From Glutamicibacter arilaitensis Re117 (lineage in GTDB: Bacteria; Actinomycetota; Actinomycetes; Actinomycetales; Micrococcaceae), in the NCBI RefSeq assembly GCF_000197735.1, contig NC_014550.1, forward strand, positions 3,720,001 to 3,784,000: a stretch of 64,000 nucleotides of DNA, read 5' to 3'. Numbering within the stretch: the first letter of the stretch is position 1; every line of letters starts with the position of its first letter. The position numbers and the translations under genes were made by a program. Below are positions 37,181 to 46,471 of the stretch, in pieces. Under the pieces are notes generated by a model, which saw nothing but the letters and a program-made list of their open reading frames with translations, did not search any database and was not told where the DNA came from.

Positions 37181-38566
37181 CTACTTGCCGGCCGCCGCTT
37201 CTTGCACCGCTGTAGCGACATCGGCAGCGACCTGTGGGTCGAACACCGACGGGATGATGAATCCAGGGTTCAGCTCTGATGCGCTGACCCGAGCGGCAAT
37301 GGCATCCGCTGCGGCTAGGAGCATGGCGTCGGTGATCTCGATGACCCCTGCATCCAGCAGCCCGCGGAAAAAACCTGGGAATGCCAGGACGTTGTTGATC
37401 TGGTTGGGGAAGTCGCTGCGGCCGGTGGCGACGACCTCCGCATGGCGGCCGGCAATCTCCGGGTCCACCTCGGGATCCGGGTTAGCCATGGCGAACACGA
37501 TTGCGCGCTCGTTCATGGCGGCAATGTCGTTCTCATCGAGCACATTCGGTGCCGAAACGCCGATGAAGACATCCGCGCCGACCATGGCTTCCTTGAGGGA
37601 TCCGGTGAAGTTTTCCGGATTGGTGTGCTGCGCCAGCCAGCTGCGATGCGCATCGGCATAGCTTTCGCTGCGGTTGATCGCCCCAGCCCGTCCGCAGGCG
37701 ATGATGTTCTTCGCCCCGCGGGCCATCAGCAGCTGGATAATCGCGTTGCCGGCGGCGCCCACGCCGGAGACGACGATGCGCAGGTCGGCGATCTTCTTCT
37801 CCACGACCTTCACCGCATTGAGCAGGGCAGCCAGGGTAACGATGGCGGTGCCGTGCTGGTCGTCATGGAAGACCGGGATGTCCAGTTCTTCGCGCAGCCG
37901 GGCTTCGATCTCGAAGCAGCGCGGTGCGGCGATGTCCTCGAGATTCACCCCTCCGTAGACCGGGGCCAGAGCCTTGACGATCTTCACGATCTCATCGGTG
38001 TCCTGGGTGTCCAGGCAGACCGGCCAGGCATCGACGTCGGCGAACTGCTTGAACAGCGCGGCCTTGCCTTCCATGACCGGCAGGGCGGCGGCTGGGCCGA
38101 TATTTCCCAGGCCAAGGACGGCTGAACCATCGGTGACCACGGCGATGGTGTTGCGCTTGATGGTCAGGTTGCGTGCATCGGCGGGGTTCTCGGCGATGGC
38201 CAAGCACACGCGGGCAACACCAGGGGTGTAGGCGCGGGAGAGGTCATCGCGGTTGCGCAGGGCCACCTTGGGGGTGACCGAGAGCTTTCCGCCCAGGTGC
38301 ATCAGGAAGGTGCGGTCCGAAATGTTGCGCACGGTCACGCCATCGAGCTTGTTCAGCGCATCGCGCACGATTTCGCTGTGGGAGACGTCGGTGGTGTTGC
38401 AGGAAACGTCGACCACCATGTGGGTGTGGTGCGATTCAGTGACGTCCAAGGCGGTGATGTGGGCGCCGGCCGAGCCAACAGCACTGGCCAGTTCGCTGGT
38501 CGCGGTGATCGAAGCTGGCGTCTGTACGCGAAGCGTCAATGAATACCCCGGGCTTGGTGCTGCCAT
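37181..38566 (-). CDS. NAD(P)-dependent malic enzyme with N-terminal ACT domain
   Basis: Decarboxylates malate to pyruvate. The protein is 461 residues. Residues 9-80 form an ACT-like domain ([28 protein letters not shown]), a likely ligand-sensing unit. The catalytic part shows [45 protein letters not shown] and the Rossmann [20 protein letters not shown] precedes ATG 38566. It heads the operon with aceB, disposing of malate made from glyoxylate, and is divergent from the IclR regulator. Confidence 0.92.
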   Translation of the reverse strand: MAAPSPGYSLTLRVQTPASITATSELASAVGSAGAHITALDVTESHHTHMVVDVSCNTTDVSHSEIVRDALNKLDGVTVRNISDRTFLMHLGGKLSVTPKVALRNRDDLSRAYTPGVARVCLAIAENPADARNLTIKRNTIAVVTDGSAVLGLGNIGPAAALPVMEGKAALFKQFADVDAWPVCLDTQDTDEIVKIVKALAPVYGGVNLEDIAAPRCFEIEARLREELDIPVFHDDQHGTAIVTLAALLNAVKVVEKKIADLRIVVSGVGAAGNAIIQLLMARGAKNIIACGRAGAINRSESYADAHRSWLAQHTNPENFTGSLKEAMVGADVFIGVSAPNVLDENDIAAMNERAIVFAMANPDPEVDPEIAGRHAEVVATGRSDFPNQINNVLAFPGFFRGLLDAGVIEITDAMLLAAADAIAARVSASELNPGFIIPSVFDPQVAADVATAVQEAAAGK

Positions 38567-38584
38567 CAGTTCCTCCTGTAAAAA

Positions 38585-38603
38585 GTTTCCGTATAGTGGA
38601 TAC
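38585..38603. promoter_or_regulatory. Candidate IclR-family operator between malic enzyme and its regulator
   Basis: GTTTCCGTATAGTGGATAC is an imperfect palindrome (GTTTCC and GGATAC arms, 5 of 6 pairs) 19 bases upstream of the malic enzyme start. Size and TTTCC...GGA form are compatible with IclR-family sites. A looser version, TTTCGGATCGTGGAA, is at 38670-38684, nearer the regulator gene. Confidence 0.55.
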
Positions 38604-38784
38604 TATTATCCTCAAAATGAAAATGCAAGAGTGTCTTGTGGCCCCGGGCACTATTTTTTGCTCGGTTAATTTCGGATCGTGGAAGGAATGGCTGATTTTG
38701 CGCTATTCTTGGGACTAGGATTTCGCATTGCAGAAGTAATGCACAGAGCACTTCCAAAAACCAGTGCCTTTATGAGGAGCAAAG

Positions 38785-39558
38785 ATGACGCAGGTTTCCA
38801 GCAAGTCCACCACCGGCGGTGTCCAATCCGTCGAACGCGCATTCGAGCTCCTGGAAGTCATCGCCCGCGCCGGCGGCGAGGCTGCGCTCAGTGAACTTGC
38901 CGCTGACACTCCCCTGCCATTGCCGACCATCCACCGCCTGCTGCGCACCCTGGTGGGCGTGGGCTACGTGCGACAGTTGCCCAACCGCCGCTATTCGCTG
39001 GGCCCGCGGCTGATCCGGCTTGGCGAGGTGGCGAACCGCCAACTGGGCGCCCTTGCTTCCCCTGCCCTGAAGGACCTGGTCTCGAAGCTGGGAGAATCGG
39101 CGAATATCGCGGTGCTCGATGGCGATATGGTCACCTACATCGCACAGGTGCAATCAGCCCACTCGATGCGCATGATCACCGAAGTCGGACGCCGCGCCAT
39201 GCTGCACAATTCCGGGGTCGGCAAGGCAGTGCTCTCGGTGCTCGATGACGAGCGCGTGCAGCGTTTGGTCTCGCAGGCGGGCATGCCTCCGAAGACCGCG
39301 AACACCATCACCACCTTGGGCAAGCTGTTCACCGATGTCGAAGCCACCCGCGAACGCGGCTACGCCATCGACGAGGAAGAGCAGGAGCTGGGGGTCCGCT
39401 GCATTGCCGTCCCCGTACCCGGCGCCCCGACCCCGATGGCTATTTCGGTCTCCGGGCCGGTCACCCGCGTCGACGAGGCATTCATCGCCAGCGCCGTCCC
39501 AGAACTTCAGGAGGCCGCCGAAAAGCTGGGCCGCCAGCTGGTCGCCGCGGTGGACTAG
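38785..39558 (+). CDS. IclR-family transcriptional regulator (AllR-like by context)
   Basis: The 257-residue protein has an N-terminal winged helix (SVERAFELLEVIARAGGEAALSELAA, LPLPTIHRLLRTLVGVGYV) and a C-terminal IclR effector domain (AMLHNSGVGKAVLSVLDDE, ERGYAIDEEEQELGVRCIAVPV). GAGGAG precedes ATG 38785. It is divergent from the malic enzyme-aceB-DUF6986-allE genes. AllR-type IclR proteins respond to glyoxylate or allantoate; that effector is inferred from context. Confidence 0.88.
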   Translation: MTQVSSKSTTGGVQSVERAFELLEVIARAGGEAALSELAADTPLPLPTIHRLLRTLVGVGYVRQLPNRRYSLGPRLIRLGEVANRQLGALASPALKDLVSKLGESANIAVLDGDMVTYIAQVQSAHSMRMITEVGRRAMLHNSGVGKAVLSVLDDERVQRLVSQAGMPPKTANTITTLGKLFTDVEATRERGYAIDEEEQELGVRCIAVPVPGAPTPMAISVSGPVTRVDEAFIASAVPELQEAAEKLGRQLVAAVD

Positions 39559-39570
39559 CCCGCCGCAGCC

Positions 39571-41424
39571 CTACTGGGCGAACTGGGTTTCGTACAGTTC
39601 GCTGTAGCGTCCGCCCGAGGCCAGCAATTCGCTGTGCGTTCCGCGTTCGATGATGCGCCCGCCTTCGACCACCAGGATCTGGTTGGCCGAGCGGATGGTG
39701 GATAAGCGGTGCGCAATAATCAGCGCCGTACGGTTTTCCAAGGCTTCGCCCAGCGCGGCCTGGACCGCAGCTTCATTGGCCGAGTCCAGCGCGGCGGTGG
39801 CTTCATCGAGGATCACTACCTGCGGAGCGGCCAGCAACAGGCGCGCAATGGTCATGCGCTGGCGTTCGCCGCCCGACAGCCGGTAGCCGCGTTCACCCAC
39901 TACGGTATCCAGGCCGTCGGGCAGCGACTGGATGACCGGCTTGAGCCGGGCACGTTCCAGCGCTTCCCAAATCTGCTCTTCGGTAGCTTCGGGCCTGGCC
40001 AAGGTGAGGTTGGAGCGGATGCTCTCGTGGAACAGGTGGCCATCTTGGGTCACCATGGACACCGTGGACCGCAGCGATCCGAGTTTCAGCTGGCGGATAT
40101 CCACGCCAGCCAATTCCACGCTGCCCGAATCCACGTCATACAGGCGTGCCAGCAGCGAAGCGATGGTGGACTTACCCGCGCCCGAGGAGCCGACCAGCGC
40201 AAAGGTCTGCCCGGCAGGAATCTCGAAATTAATGTCGTGCAGCACTTCTTCGCCGCCGCGAGTATCCAAGACCGCCACTTCTTCCAACGAAGCCAGCGAA
40301 ACCTTATCCGCACTCGGGTAGGAGAAATTGACCTGGTTGAACTTCACGCTGACCGGGCCTGCGTCCAAGGCGCGGGCATTGGGCGCATCGGCAATCAGCG
40401 GCTCAAGGTCAAGCACCTCGAAGACGCGGTCGAAGCTGACCAGCGCACTGGTGATTTCCACGCGGGCGTTGGCCAGCGCGGTCAGCGGAGTGTAGAGCCG
40501 AGTGAGCAGCATGCCCAGCACCACCACATCGCCGGCGGCCAAATCCCCGCGCACCGCGTACATGCCGCCCAGACCATAGACCAAGGCCAGGGCCAGCGCG
40601 GCAACGAGGGTCAGCGCTGCCACGAAGTAGAACTGGCGCATGGCCATCTTCACGCCGATGTCGCGGACCTTGCCCGCACGCAGGGCAAACTGCTCGGACT
40701 CGTCCTTGGGGCGGCCGAAGAGTTTGATCAAGGTGGCGCCGGGAGCGGAGAAGCGTTCGGTCATCTGGTTGCCCATGGTTGCATTCAGTTCCGCAGATTC
40801 ACGGCGAAGCAGTGCCACGGACTTGCCGAAGTGGCGGGCTGGAAGCAAGAAGATCGGCAAGAGCACCAGCGCGATGAGCGTGACCTGCCAGGAGGTGGTG
40901 AACATGACCGCCGCGGTGAGAATCAGCGCCACGGTATTGGACACCAAACCCGAAAGTGTTCCGGCGAAAGCGGACTGCGCACCGATGACATCGTTGTTCA
41001 AGCGGCTGACCAGTGCACCGGTACGGGTTCTGGAAAAGAATGCGACCGGCATCTTCTGCACATGTTCGAAGACCGCGGTACGCAGGTCGTAGATGATTCC
41101 CTCGCCCAATCGCGAAGAGAACCAGCGGACCACCACGGAAACCACTGAGTCCAGGATCGCGATGACCGCCATGATCAGCGCGAGATTGATGATGATCCGA
41201 ATCCCGGACTGGGCCACGATTTCATCGACTACCCGGCCGGCGAGCACCGGCGTGATGACGGCGAGCACTGCGGCCAGGATGGAGAAGAGCACGAATACCA
41301 GCAAGCGTGATTTGTAGCCGGCGGCGAAGCCGAGCACTCGTTTAGGCGTGGTGGACGCGTAGGCCTTGCCCTTGTCACCTGACAGTTTCCAAAGGGAATG
41401 CCAAGCGGCACTTTCCATGCTCAT
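39571..41424 (-). CDS. ABC transporter, fused permease and ATPase (exporter type)
   Basis: About 617 residues. Six membrane helices form the exporter TM domain (LLVFVLFSILAAVLAVITPVLAG...). The ATPase has Walker A ALVGSSGAGKSTIASLL, signature LSGGERQRMTIARLLL, Walker B VVILDEATAALDS and the H-loop AHRLSTIRSA. Residues PSADKVSLASLEEV form an insertion before the NBD. ATG 41424 or 41418 are both possible; no strong ribosome site separates them. The downstream gene order suggests a homodimeric exporter of unknown substrate, converging on the IclR gene. Confidence 0.9.
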   Translation of the reverse strand: MSMESAAWHSLWKLSGDKGKAYASTTPKRVLGFAAGYKSRLLVFVLFSILAAVLAVITPVLAGRVVDEIVAQSGIRIIINLALIMAVIAILDSVVSVVVRWFSSRLGEGIIYDLRTAVFEHVQKMPVAFFSRTRTGALVSRLNNDVIGAQSAFAGTLSGLVSNTVALILTAAVMFTTSWQVTLIALVLLPIFLLPARHFGKSVALLRRESAELNATMGNQMTERFSAPGATLIKLFGRPKDESEQFALRAGKVRDIGVKMAMRQFYFVAALTLVAALALALVYGLGGMYAVRGDLAAGDVVVLGMLLTRLYTPLTALANARVEITSALVSFDRVFEVLDLEPLIADAPNARALDAGPVSVKFNQVNFSYPSADKVSLASLEEVAVLDTRGGEEVLHDINFEIPAGQTFALVGSSGAGKSTIASLLARLYDVDSGSVELAGVDIRQLKLGSLRSTVSMVTQDGHLFHESIRSNLTLARPEATEEQIWEALERARLKPVIQSLPDGLDTVVGERGYRLSGGERQRMTIARLLLAAPQVVILDEATAALDSANEAAVQAALGEALENRTALIIAHRLSTIRSANQILVVEGGRIIERGTHSELLASGGRYSELYETQFAQ

Positions 41425-41697
41425 TCGTTGGTGCTCTCTATCTTGCTTGGGAACTCGGTGGGATCCACCTCTGATCATAATCCCAGCAAGCCACCTGCGA
41501 CTTCTAGGTAGGTTCAGCTTACGTGCGCAAGGTACCCGAGCACAGCGATCTTGCCTAGGGCGCAAGATCCGATCATCAACCGTTTGTTCGGCGGACTTTC
41601 AGATGCCTCAGGTCATGCCCAGCTGAGGATTCTCAACGGCCTACCACTTTCCCGAACGCCTTGGAAGTACTGCGCTTGCCTCGCTAAGCGTGCAGGA

Positions 41698-42294
41698 TCA
41701 GGACTTCACGGCCCACTTGTCGTCAATCATCGCAGCGAAATCGAAGGCCTCATCCAAGACCTCGCGCAGGGTGCGCTGCGGAGAATCAAGCCAGCGTACA
41801 AGCGCATGATCGAACAAGGTCAGAGCCAGAAGGGCCGAAGTTTCGGCCAGTCGGTGATTCGCGCAAAAGGGCGAAAGCGCCTGGGCCAAGGACATCTGCT
41901 GTTCACGCCGGGATTCCTGCCAGCTGGATCGCAGCGCAGGGGTGCTCCAGACCAATTCGATACGGTCACGCATGCTTTGCGGATCTTGCTCCGCAGCCAC
42001 GACGGTTGCTTCGAAACTACGGCGCAGCAGTTCGAGCAGGCTTTCACCCGAGACGGAGGACATGGAGGCTACCATGCCGGAAAAGTGGACGTTCATCGAA
42101 CGCAAGGCAGTTACTACGGCATCTTCCTTCGAGGAGAAGTACCGGAAGAAAGTCGCCCGGGAAATGCCGATTGCCTGGGCGGCCTGCTGTGCGGTCACAT
42201 TCTCCATGCCGCGTTCGGCGAACACGGCGTATGCCTGTTGCGCCAACTCGGCTTTCATCTTCTCGCGCACCCGATCGCGAACCACATTGCCCAT
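41698..42294 (-). CDS. TetR-family regulator
   Basis: About 198 residues with an N-terminal TetR helix-turn-helix (AYAVFAERGMENVTAQQAAQ, AIGISRATFFRYFSSKEDA). TAAAAT lies seven bases before ATG 42294 and no ribosome site is seen, so the mRNA may be leaderless; a TTG at 42300 is an alternative. It is divergent from an aldo/keto reductase with a palindrome between them, so both are probably its targets. Confidence 0.87.
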   Translation of the reverse strand: MGNVVRDRVREKMKAELAQQAYAVFAERGMENVTAQQAAQAIGISRATFFRYFSSKEDAVVTALRSMNVHFSGMVASMSSVSGESLLELLRRSFEATVVAAEQDPQSMRDRIELVWSTPALRSSWQESRREQQMSLAQALSPFCANHRLAETSALLALTLFDHALVRWLDSPQRTLREVLDEAFDFAAMIDDKWAVKS

Positions 42295-42330
42295 GGGCAA
42301 AATTTTACGCTGAGATCATCACACCAAACT

Positions 42331-42343
42331 GAGACACCGTCTC
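42331..42343. promoter_or_regulatory. TetR-type operator GAGACACCGTCTC
   Basis: GAGAC and GTCTC form a perfect dyad around ACC, 37 bases upstream of the regulator start and in the -35 zone of its predicted promoter. This is the common form of TetR-family sites that control divergent gene pairs. Confidence 0.65.
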
Positions 42344-42487
42344 TTACGCCATGTCAGAAGTTATTCAAGCACGGCGTGTCGCCAGGGTTAATGTTCATGA
42401 AGCTAAATAGTTTCGCAGATTAGTGCCATGTGTCCGCCCCTTCGCTAGGCTCGACTTCGGACTGAAATGACAACGAGAAGGATCCTC

Positions 42488-43519
42488 ATGACCAATCAGC
42501 AGATCGCAACTCGCATCGACCTCGGCCAAGGGTTGAACGTCAACGCCCAGGGTTTTGGCTGCATGTCGCTGAGCGGACCCTACGGTTCTGCAGATGACCA
42601 AGAGTCCTTGCGCACGCTGAACCACGTGTTGGATCGCGGGGTCGCCTTCCTTGATACTGCCAATATCTACGGGGAGGGCCACAACGAGAAACTGCTCTCG
42701 CAGGTACTGAAGACCCGATGCGAGGAAGTCACGCTGGCCACCAAAGCGGGAATCATCAGGCCAAAGAATCCGGGTGATCCCCGCGCCAACGGCGATCCGG
42801 AATTCATCAAGAACTGCGTTGACGAAAGCCTGCAGCGGTTGGGTACAGAGCACATCGACCTCTACTACTACCACCGGGTGGATTCGCGCGTGCCGATCGA
42901 AGACACTGTCGGCGCATACAAGGAATTGGTTGAAGCTGGCAAGATCCGCCATATCGGCTTGTCCGAGGTGACTTCCAATGAACTGCGCCGCGCCCACCAA
43001 GTCCACCCGATTACCGCGATCCAGATGGAGTACTCGATCTTCAGCCGCGATATCGAACGCTGGTTGCTGCCGACCGCCAGCGAGCTCGGTGTGGGGCTGG
43101 TGTCCTATGCATCGCTAGGTCGCGGATACTTCACCGGCGAAGTGGATTCCCTCGAGCAGCTCGAAGCCCATGACATCCGGAGGAACTTCCCGCGTTTTGA
43201 AGCTGCCCGCATGGAGCAGAACGAACCCTTGCGCCAGGTAATCCGTGATGTCGCGCAGCGCGAGCAGATCACTGCCGCACAGGTGTCGCTGGCGTGGGTC
43301 TACGAGCAGGCCCGCCAGTATCAGGTCGCCGTTTCCCCGATCCCGGGTACGCGCTTCATTGAGCATTTTGATGAGAATCTGCAGGCCTTGGACATCCGGT
43401 TGTCCAACGAATCAATGGGGCAGCTGAATGATCTGGCCGCCAAGGTTGACGGCGAGCGCCAGCAGGATGTCATGTCGGTGTCCAAGGGTCGTGAAGAACA
43501 GCAAATGGCCCAAATGTAG
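42488..43519 (+). CDS. Aldo/keto reductase
   Basis: NADPH-dependent carbonyl reductase of the AKR TIM-barrel family. The start is ATG 42488, behind GAGAAGGA; ATG 42467 has none. Catalytic residues are D56 and Y61 (DTANIYGEG), K86 (LATKAG) and H129 (YYYHRVD), all present. VEAGKIRHIGLSEV and VAVSPIPGTRFIEHFDENL are conserved barrel motifs. The protein is 343 residues, in the AKR13/YakC-like size range. It is divergent from the TetR regulator. Confidence 0.9.
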   Translation: MTNQQIATRIDLGQGLNVNAQGFGCMSLSGPYGSADDQESLRTLNHVLDRGVAFLDTANIYGEGHNEKLLSQVLKTRCEEVTLATKAGIIRPKNPGDPRANGDPEFIKNCVDESLQRLGTEHIDLYYYHRVDSRVPIEDTVGAYKELVEAGKIRHIGLSEVTSNELRRAHQVHPITAIQMEYSIFSRDIERWLLPTASELGVGLVSYASLGRGYFTGEVDSLEQLEAHDIRRNFPRFEAARMEQNEPLRQVIRDVAQREQITAAQVSLAWVYEQARQYQVAVSPIPGTRFIEHFDENLQALDIRLSNESMGQLNDLAAKVDGERQQDVMSVSKGREEQQMAQM

Positions 43520-43594
43520 CTTCGCGCACCGCTACTGCGTAAAGTCGACAAGTGGGTGCATATCCCCTTATTAGCCGCAGGAAAGGAACCCACC

Positions 43595-44389
43595 ATGAGA
43601 ATCGCTTTGGCACAGGTGCTTAGCACCGCAGACCCGCAGCGCAATCTGGTGACGGTACGCGACTACGCACGCCAGGCCAAGGAGGTTGGTGCTTCACTGG
43701 TGGTCTTCCCCGAGGCGATGCAGGTGTCCTTTGCCCACGATATTTCCAAATACGCCCAGCCGCTGGATGGCCCGTGGGCAACCCTGCTGCGGCAGCAGGC
43801 CCGCGAAATCGGCATTACCATCGCGGCAGGAATGTTCACTCCCGGAGTTGATCAGCGGGTACGCAATACCCTGCTGGTTGCCGGCTCGCAGGTAGATACG
43901 CACTACGACAAGATCCATCTCTACGATGCGTTCGGCTACCTGGAATCGGACTCGGTAACCCCCGGGGATGCTCCGGTGCAGTTCGAGCATGAGGGCGCGA
44001 GCATCGGCCTGGCCACGTGCTACGACCTGCGTTTCCCGCAGCTTTTCGTGCATCATGCCAAGGCCGGAGCTAGTGTATGCATTGTCAGTGCATCGTGGGG
44101 TCAGGGCGACGGCAAGGTCCAGCAGTGGACCACGCTGGCCCAGGCCCGCGCCCTGGACTCGACGACGTTCGTGCTGGCGGTAGACCAGGCGGATCCAGAA
44201 AGCGTGGGACGCAAGATCAGCGGTGCCGCGCCGCTGGGCGTGGGGCACTCCATCGCAGTGGATCCGCTGGGCCGGGTCATTGCCCAGGCTGGCACGCAGC
44301 CCGAGTTGCTGCTGGTTGATCTGGATCTGGATTTGATCGATACCGCGCGCAAGCAACTGCCGGTGCTGGCTAACGCGGTGCAGTTCTAG
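43595..44389 (+). CDS. Nitrilase/omega-amidase family carbon-nitrogen hydrolase
   Basis: The 264-residue protein carries the complete E-K-C triad: E40 (VVFPEAM), K106 (HYDKIHLYDAFGY) and C142 (LATCYDLRFPQL). ATG 43595 follows GAAAGGAA. The DKIHLYDAFGY and CYDLRFP forms resemble omega-amidase/Nit2 and deaminated-glutathione amidase subfamilies. The substrate is not certain. It may share a transcript with the aldo/keto reductase 75 bases upstream. Confidence 0.87.
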   Translation: MRIALAQVLSTADPQRNLVTVRDYARQAKEVGASLVVFPEAMQVSFAHDISKYAQPLDGPWATLLRQQAREIGITIAAGMFTPGVDQRVRNTLLVAGSQVDTHYDKIHLYDAFGYLESDSVTPGDAPVQFEHEGASIGLATCYDLRFPQLFVHHAKAGASVCIVSASWGQGDGKVQQWTTLAQARALDSTTFVLAVDQADPESVGRKISGAAPLGVGHSIAVDPLGRVIAQAGTQPELLLVDLDLDLIDTARKQLPVLANAVQF

Positions 44390-44392
44390 AAG

Positions 44393-45272
44393 CTACTGTG
44401 CCTTCTGGCTTGCATCCTGCAGCCAGGCAAGAATTTCATCCCATGCTCCGGTGCCGACGCCTCGGCGCATCAGTCCGTGATGGCCGATGCTCTTGACCGA
44501 AAGACCTGCCGGCGTATAGGTCTTCCGCTCTACCTTCGCTGCGCTGAGCTGGGCGGTGAGAAGATCCATTTGCCGCGGTGAAGCCCACAGGTCATCGCTG
44601 GCCCCTGCGGCGAGAATCGGAACGGTAGTCCGCGCGGCCCGTTGGGCAGCGTTCATGCTCGGATCATCGAAGAAGTAGTTCTTCTTGAGCGCCCACCCAG
44701 ACCATTCCATCATCGCCGCACGGGGCATGTCCTCGCCCAGTCCCAGCTTGGTACCGGGCATGTAGCCGAATATCGTGCTGAGTACCGGGCCAAGCACTTT
44801 CAGCACCATGATGACGCGCAGCCGTTCCTGCCATGGCTTGATGGTGCGGATTGACATGGCTGGAAATGATGGCCGCTGCATCCAGGTGCTCGGTGCCGAA
44901 GCCCAGCACCAGCGCGTGTCCGCCGAGGCTGTGCCCGATAGCGTAGTGCGGCAGGTCCGGGTACCGGTCTTTGGCCCAGTGCGCCACCGCCGGCGCGTCC
45001 TGCTGGATCCAGTCGCGCATTTTGAAGCGGCTGTTCTGCTTGGGCGGACCCGAGCGCCCGGTACCGCGGTAGTCATAGGTAATGGCCACCAGCCCGTTGG
45101 CCGCCGCATGCTGCGCGAAGGCGCGGTAGAAACCCTGCGGGGTGGCGGTGGCCGAGTGCACAACCAGCACCGCCTTGGGAGCAACCGCGGGGGCATAAAC
45201 CGTGGCTTGGACAGTGTCCTTGGCGGTGATCAGGATGCGCACCATTTCGGCGCTGGAGTACTGGGCCTGCAT
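44393..45272 (-). pseudogene. Alpha/beta hydrolase, frameshifted
   Basis: The N-terminal part from ATG 45272 (VLVVHSATATPQGFYRAFAQ, AITYDYRGTGRSG, nucleophile elbow YAIGHSLGGHAL) runs to about 44860. The C-terminal part is open in the next frame to 44393, from about RTIKPWQERLRVIMVLKVLG to the catalytic-His segment SIGHHGLMRRG. Skipping one base after ...AAIISSHV joins the two into a normal-length protein of about 292 residues. Either a pseudogene or a one-base error. Confidence 0.8.
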
Positions 45273-45278
45273 GCAGCC

Positions 45279-45306
45279 ATCCTAGCCACAAGTTACCGAC
45301 CGGTAA
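45279..45306 (-). promoter_or_regulatory. Promoter and palindromic operator of the hydrolase gene
   Basis: Read on the minus strand, TAGGAT (45284-45279) lies six bases before ATG 45272, giving a leaderless start. The palindrome TTACCGACCGGTAA (45293-45306) overlaps the -35 position and resembles TetR-family sites. Confidence 0.55.
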
Positions 45307-45403
45307 ATAGTTAATCGGCGTTCAAAATCCCCTTTCCCGCAGGGGCTGGCTGAACTAGTCTGAGTAGTAGTCACCCTGCTTTTCCTGCCATCGGAGATCC
45401 CCC

Positions 45404-46429
45404 GTGAGCCTAGCGCTGCCCCAGTCCGTTCTGCCCCATCCTTCTACGGCGCCGGCGCTGAACTGGGGGATCCTGGGGCCAGGCTGGATCGCCTCGCAGT
45501 TCGCCACGTCGCTCAAGGAGCTGACCAAGAGCAAGCTTGCCGCCATCGGATCGCGCACCCTGGCACGCTCGGAGGATTTCGCCCGCACCTACGGGGATGA
45601 TGGCACGCGCGCCTACGGCTCCTACGCCCAGGTGCTCGAAGACCCGGCAGTAGATGTGCTCTACATTGCGGTCCCGCACAGCGGGCATGCAGAACTTGCA
45701 CTTCAGGCGATCGCGGCGGGCAAGCACGTGCTGGTGGAGAAGCCGTTGAGCCTGAACGCCCAGCAAAGTGCCCAGATCGTCCAGGCCGCCAAGGCCGCTG
45801 GGGTGTTTGCCATGGAAGCCATGTGGTCGCGCCTGCTGCCCATCGGCAATGTAGTTTCCCAGGTGATCGCCTCCGGGATGCTGGGGCAGATCATCACCGT
45901 GCAAGCCGACTTCGGCGCCAAGTTCCCGGTTGACTACGAGTCACGGATCTACGACCCGGCGCTGGGCGGCGGGGCCTTGCTGGATATGGGCATCTACCCC
46001 ATCGCCTTCAGCGCCATGGTCTCCCCCGCCAAGCAGCTCCTGCATGCCTCGGGGCGCCTAGCCAAAACCGGCGTTGATGCGTCCTTCACCGCGGTCCTTG
46101 CCAATGAAGACGGTTCGACGGCCACCGTGTTCAGCAGCATCGAAACGGAATCGCCGCAGAGCGCATGGATTGCCGGAACCGAGGGAACCTTGGAACTGCA
46201 GCGTCCGATTTGCTGCGGATCAGGTTTGGTCCTGCGAAGTGCCGACGGGAATATCGTAGATAGCCGCGAGTTCACCGAAACTTCCCCTGCCGCAGGCCTG
46301 GGCTGGGAGGCGGCCCACGTGGCCCAGTGCATTGCCGATGGCCTGGCCGAGTCCCCGGTCATGCCATTGGCTCAGTCTCTGGCCATCGCGCAGACCATGG
46401 ATGAGATCGCCGCACGGCTGCGCGCCTAG
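45404..46429 (+). CDS. Gfo/Idh/MocA family oxidoreductase
   Basis: The 341-residue protein starts at GTG 45404 with GGAG upstream. The Rossmann segment NWGILGPGWIASQFA is followed by the family motifs DVLYIAVPHSGHAELALQAIAAGKHVLVEKPLSL (EKP) and AVYP-like GGGALLDMGIYPIAFSAM. These enzymes oxidise sugars, inositols or related polyols with NAD(P). Neighbouring galactose genes hint at a sugar substrate, but no specific one is shown. Confidence 0.87.
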   Translation: MSLALPQSVLPHPSTAPALNWGILGPGWIASQFATSLKELTKSKLAAIGSRTLARSEDFARTYGDDGTRAYGSYAQVLEDPAVDVLYIAVPHSGHAELALQAIAAGKHVLVEKPLSLNAQQSAQIVQAAKAAGVFAMEAMWSRLLPIGNVVSQVIASGMLGQIITVQADFGAKFPVDYESRIYDPALGGGALLDMGIYPIAFSAMVSPAKQLLHASGRLAKTGVDASFTAVLANEDGSTATVFSSIETESPQSAWIAGTEGTLELQRPICCGSGLVLRSADGNIVDSREFTETSPAAGLGWEAAHVAQCIADGLAESPVMPLAQSLAIAQTMDEIAARLRA

Positions 46430-46471
46430 GCCCAAGCAGGGCCCAGACGCGTCAGCCTCGTGCTGGGTGCG

